Notes under the pieces: model-generated | The model's database searches: none | Told to the model about the DNA's origin: nothing | The model's input: only the letters and a program-made list of their open reading frames with translations | Assembly (NCBI GenBank): GCA_905250115.1 | Contig: CAJNOI010000004.1 | Span: 1,216,621 to 1,280,620 of the forward strand | Source: Adineta steineri | Lineage: Eukaryota; Rotifera; Eurotatoria; Adinetida; Adinetidae | Direction of reading: 5' to 3' | Length of the DNA: 64,000 nt | Part shown: piece by piece, positions 60,801-64,000 of the stretch | Numbering within the stretch: position 1 is the first letter of the stretch | Layout: every line of letters begins with the position of its first letter | Position numbers and translations under genes: made by a program

Positions 60801-60916
60801 TATCTATCCCGTGGCTTTTACTAATGGTTCGTCGATTTCTATCATCTTACGCGATCATCATACTCAATTCTATTCTATTCTTTTTTTTTATTCTAGATAT
60901 GTCAGCCTTCTTCTAA
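56540..60916 (+). other. Possible spliced leader ORF of DDR (66 aa), hypothetical
   Basis: Four candidate exons (56540-56570, 57976-58011, 60623-60736, 60897-60916) with GT/AG borders join in a single open frame. It starts MEAIQIEDDM, continues through EWCSSINNGPEAIDKICMHE, KRSWYIQTCYPIKIFPIF and ends PLYMSAFF at a TAA two bases before an in-frame DDR ATG (60918). The last two exons are the more convincing part (strong GTAAGT donor, TTTTATTCTAG acceptor). The same exon 3 can also be read in the DDR frame from an ATG near 60655, giving an N-terminal extension instead. The distant first two exons could be chance. Treat as a leader or 5' UTR model to be tested. Confidence 0.25.
57816..57843. repeat. 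TA dinucleotide microsatellite
   Basis: Uninterrupted alternating T and A of about 28 bases; the longest such tract noticed in the window. Confidence 0.9.
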
Positions 60917-60917
60917 T

Positions 60918-63900
60918 ATGAATATAAAAAATATAATGAAAATACTATTATTATTTGTTACTCTATGTATTCATACAATCTATTGTCTCGAATTAAGTAA
61001 ATAATTTAATTTTTATATAAATATTATTTATAGAAAAAATCTAATCTTTATTTTTTCTTTCAATAAATAGAAAAACTATCAAGTTGTCAAACAGCATTAG
61101 GAATGCAATCAGGTTCTATACCTGATTCAGCTATATCAGCATCAAGTAGTTATGATTCCAATAGTGTTGGACCAAAAGCTAGTCGGTAAGTCATAATATA
61201 TAGATATCAAGTAACAGATGTAATTACATAATTTATTCACATATGCTCTTTTTTCATTCTTGAGTACATCAACAAGAAGACATTGATGGCTCATCATTCA
61301 CTTGTCATTTGACAGAAGAAAAAAGCCTTGTTCTTACATCGATGATGAGTCTATAACATGTAACTTTTCTTTTTTATAAAGAAAAAAAAAAGAAAGAAGA
61401 AGAATAACATATGAAATATATCCCTTAGGCATGGTATTGCATGACAATAAGATATATTTTCTTTTTTCTCTAGAGCTCGAACTGAACAGTACGGTGGTGC
61501 ATGGTGTCCATTGAATCAAATAACAACAATACCTAATGAATGGCTAGAAATTGATTTTGGAAATTTAACATATTTAACACAAGTTGAAACACAAGGTAGA
61601 TTTGATAATGGACGTGGAAAAGAATATGCTGATTATTATGTATTAATGTATACTCGTTTAAATCATATTAATGATGATGATGATGATAATTTAGTATCAT
61701 GGATTGAATATAAACCACAAATTATTAATAAAAATGAATATAATACATCGTGGATAAATGCGAATCAAAATACTTATATAGGAGAAATTCGTCAATTAAG
61801 TGTGTTTAAATATTAAATTAAATATTTCAGAAATGAAATTATCTATATATTTAGATCCACCAATTGTTGCTAGACGACTTCGTTTCTATCCTGTTAGTAA
61901 ACAAACTCGAACTGTTTGTATGCGTGTTGAAGTGTATGTATCATTCATACCTTTTCCCAATTTAATTTAAAAAAAAAACTTTTTTCTTAGTTATGGCTGT
62001 TTATTTTCTGATGGTATTGTCTCATATTCAATGCCACAAGGACGAACAGATATAAATTCATTAGGTGATGATACATATGATGGAAAATATATTTCCGATA
62101 CAAATATGTTAATTGATGGTCTTGGAAAATTATCTGATGGCATAACAGGTTCAGACAATATGTCATTAATTGATGGTCGACAAGCATGGGTTGGATGGTC
62201 AAATGATACAAATACACATCTAACAATTATATTTCAATTTGATTATATACGTCAAATGAATCGTGTAACTATCCATACAAATAATGTTTTTTCTAAACAA
62301 ATATCAATATTTAAAACAGCTATTATTACATTTTCATCAACTGGTGAACCAACTAGTTATTCAAATGCAATTATTTCTGAACAAAATCGTGATGAAATAT
62401 TTGAAATAGCTCGTCCTATATTAATTAAATTAAATAATCATATTGCAAAATATGTACGATTAGATTTATATTTTGATTCAAAATGGTTATTAATCAGTGA
62501 AATAACATTTGATTCACAGATATATACTGAAAAACTTGAAACGAAAACTAATGATCATTCATTATTAAATATTAATCCACAAACATTATCACTATCTGAA
62601 CAAATGAAAATGGTTACAGATATACGTAAACGTAATCGTGATCTTTTACAAACTACATCAACAATTTTAACAACAACAAAATCTCTTTCATCAACACATT
62701 TTACAAATTTAATTACAACAGAATTATCATTAGCATTTTTTATTGGAGCATCTCTAGCTATTGGTTTACTATTAGTTGTTTCACTTGTATGGCTTATACG
62801 ACGAAAGAAAAAACTTCAATTTCAAAAGTAAATTAAAAATAATTATAATAATAATAAAAGAAAACTATTTTAAATTGTTTTTTCTATTTAGATTAACAGA
62901 AAAACCATGTAATAATTCTTCATGTTATACATATCCTACATTACCTATACGTGAATTTCATGATTTAAATGCACCTATAACTAGTGCAATTGATGATCGG
63001 GAATATGCTATACCAGATGTTAATTTCTATTCAACATTTGCTCATAGTCCACATATAAATCATCATACAAAACATATTGCACCATTATCATCGACATCTT
63101 CATATACATGTAGTCCTCGTTTAATTCGTTCATCAAATGTGAATTGTTATCCGACATTGAAACCACTTCCACAACATTGTTGTATTCATCAACAATATTT
63201 AACAATGCAACGTCATCATCATCCGATAATACCAACAAATTCTAATATGATTTTATCTTCTCCTCCTCCTCCTGCAACAGATGAATTTTCATCAATTGAA
63301 GGATCTTGTGGAAATAGTTTAATGATAAAAATTAATTCTGTTATTGATAATCAATTAATAACAATTAAAGAAATCAATTCGGAGAATTTAAATATTATGG
63401 AAAAAATTGGTGATGGTTCATTTGGAAGTATACATATTGGTGAAATGAAATTACTTAATAATGAAACACAAACTGTAATTGTTAAATCATTGAATGATAA
63501 TAATGATGAAAGACAAAAGTAAATATTTGTAATTTATAAATGAAAAAATTTGAATTTTCTTGTTTTTTTTTAAGATCATTATTTTGGAAAGAAATTGAAT
63601 TATTGTCATTAGTAGATGATTTTCATATATGTTCATTATTAGGTGTATTAAATAATCAACGAACAGTGGCTATATTTGAATATTATTCACTTGATTTATA
63701 TCAATATCTTCGTCAACAATCTATACCAATGGATAATGGTTCAGCATCTAGTTTTTTATTATCATTAGCATGTCAAATAGCATCTGGAATGAAATATTTA
63801 TCGTCAAATTCTATTATTCATCGTGATTTAGCAGCAAGAAATTGTTTAGTATCAACAACAAATCATCAATTACATATAACTGATATAGCTATGGTTAAAT

Positions 63901-64000
63901 CAGAATATGCAAATGATTATGCACGTGTTGGACGTTTACAATCACGTATATCATTACGATGGGCTGCATGGGAAACAATATTTCTTAATCAATTTTCTCT
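60918..64000 (+). CDS. Discoidin domain receptor tyrosine kinase, 3' end beyond window
   Basis: Collagen-type receptor family (DDR1/DDR2). Start at 60918 or 60936 (MKILLLFVTLCIHTIYC, signal peptide). Discoidin domain: SCQTALGMQSGSIPDSAISA, YGGAWCPLNQI, NEWLEIDFGNLTYLTQVETQ, GRFDNGRGKEYADYYVL, ARRLRFYP and CMRVEVYGC. The DS-like domain: DGIVSYSMPQGR, DDTYDGKY, LGKLSDGITG, WVGWSNDT and WLLISEITF. One transmembrane segment lies at about 62735-62800 (LAFFIGASLAIGLLLVVSLV). The juxtamembrane region is Pro/His/Ser-rich. The kinase domain starts MEKIGDGSFGSIHIGE (Gly loop), VIVKSL (Lys), KEIELL (Glu) and HRDLAARNCLV, then DIA in place of DFG, and RWAAWETIF (APE region), where the window ends. The aspartates of HRD and DxG are kept. 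Confidence 0.95.

Larger units (their letters stand above)
55925..60917. other. Long microsatellite-rich region upstream of the DDR gene
   Basis: About 5 kb. It holds TA microsatellites (56335-56352, 57816-57843, 59729-59747), purine/pyrimidine tracts (56390-56450, 58390-58415, 58478-58492, 59148-59190, 59875-59930), a CTT/CTG/CTC-like tract near 58940-58990 and a TTTC-like stretch near 60300. It is somewhat less AT-rich than the rest of the window. Apart from the leader exons proposed at 56540-60916, no gene was recognised. Regulatory DNA for the receptor gene is a reasonable expectation but unproven. Confidence 0.45.

Noticed and set aside
1-64000. tRNA, rRNA and spliced-leader RNA genes
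   Set aside because: No T-loop/box B plus anticodon arrangement, rRNA core sequence or known bdelloid spliced-leader sequence was noticed. This was a visual search only, so a small RNA gene could have been missed.
1-64000. CRISPR arrays, prokaryotic operons or recent bacterial transfer
   Set aside because: Genes have spliceosomal introns and animal homologues; no regularly spaced identical repeats were seen. Intronless MOCS3 has the animal-type domain layout, so transfer was not invoked.

Overview
This is a eukaryotic, very AT-rich window (roughly 70 to 75 percent A+T by eye). Its genes carry many short introns of about 50 to 80 bp with canonical GT..AG ends. The content is animal: a discoidin-domain receptor tyrosine kinase, a class IIa histone deacetylase, a Rel-homology factor, a SAM protein of the neurabin/SAMD14 type, RNF123 and RBM25. 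Combined with an F-box family of the kind abundant in bdelloid rotifers and a TIR-SAM protein, this points to a bdelloid rotifer (Rotaria/Adineta-like). That placement is inference. Three runs of N are assembly gaps, and each one breaks one or two genes.

Layout, left to right. 0-10 kb: three minus-strand genes, namely the 3' part of an unidentified gene (89-889), a divergent Rel/NF-kB-like protein (3869-6341) and a TIR-SAM protein (7259-9379). 10-19 kb: housekeeping genes, namely mannose-1-phosphate guanylyltransferase GMPPB (minus), RNF123/KPC1 (minus, interrupted by a gap), a small repeat-bearing orphan (plus), intronless MOCS3/UBA4 (minus) and SEC62 (plus). 19-33 kb: gene-poor. It has two small multi-exon membrane-protein genes (plus), an F-box gene with an in-frame stop (minus) and a pair of about 1.2-1.3 kb diverged direct repeats. 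33-47 kb: gene-dense, with TMEM14, RBM25, a CAP-domain protein, a BET1-like SNARE, a SAM-domain protein whose 5' end lies in a gap, and class IIa HDAC, which starts in the same gap. 47-64 kb: a secreted DUF4139-like protein, a three-exon single-pass membrane protein, a Thr-rich mucin-like protein split by a gap, a long microsatellite-rich intergenic stretch, and a DDR receptor tyrosine kinase that runs off the end of the window.

No operon-like or CRISPR-like system, rRNA, tRNA or intact autonomous transposon was recognised. Points most worth a second look: the neighbouring Rel-like and TIR-SAM genes (possible innate signalling), the altered DFG motif of the DDR kinase, the catalytic tyrosine retained in the class IIa HDAC, the RNF123 gene collapsed over a 100-N gap with a homopolymer frameshift, the duplicated non-coding segment, and a possible small ORF encoded by spliced leader exons directly upstream of DDR. 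Most exon boundaries were worked out by hand from splice sites, codon phase and family resemblance. Spans given for multi-exon genes include introns.
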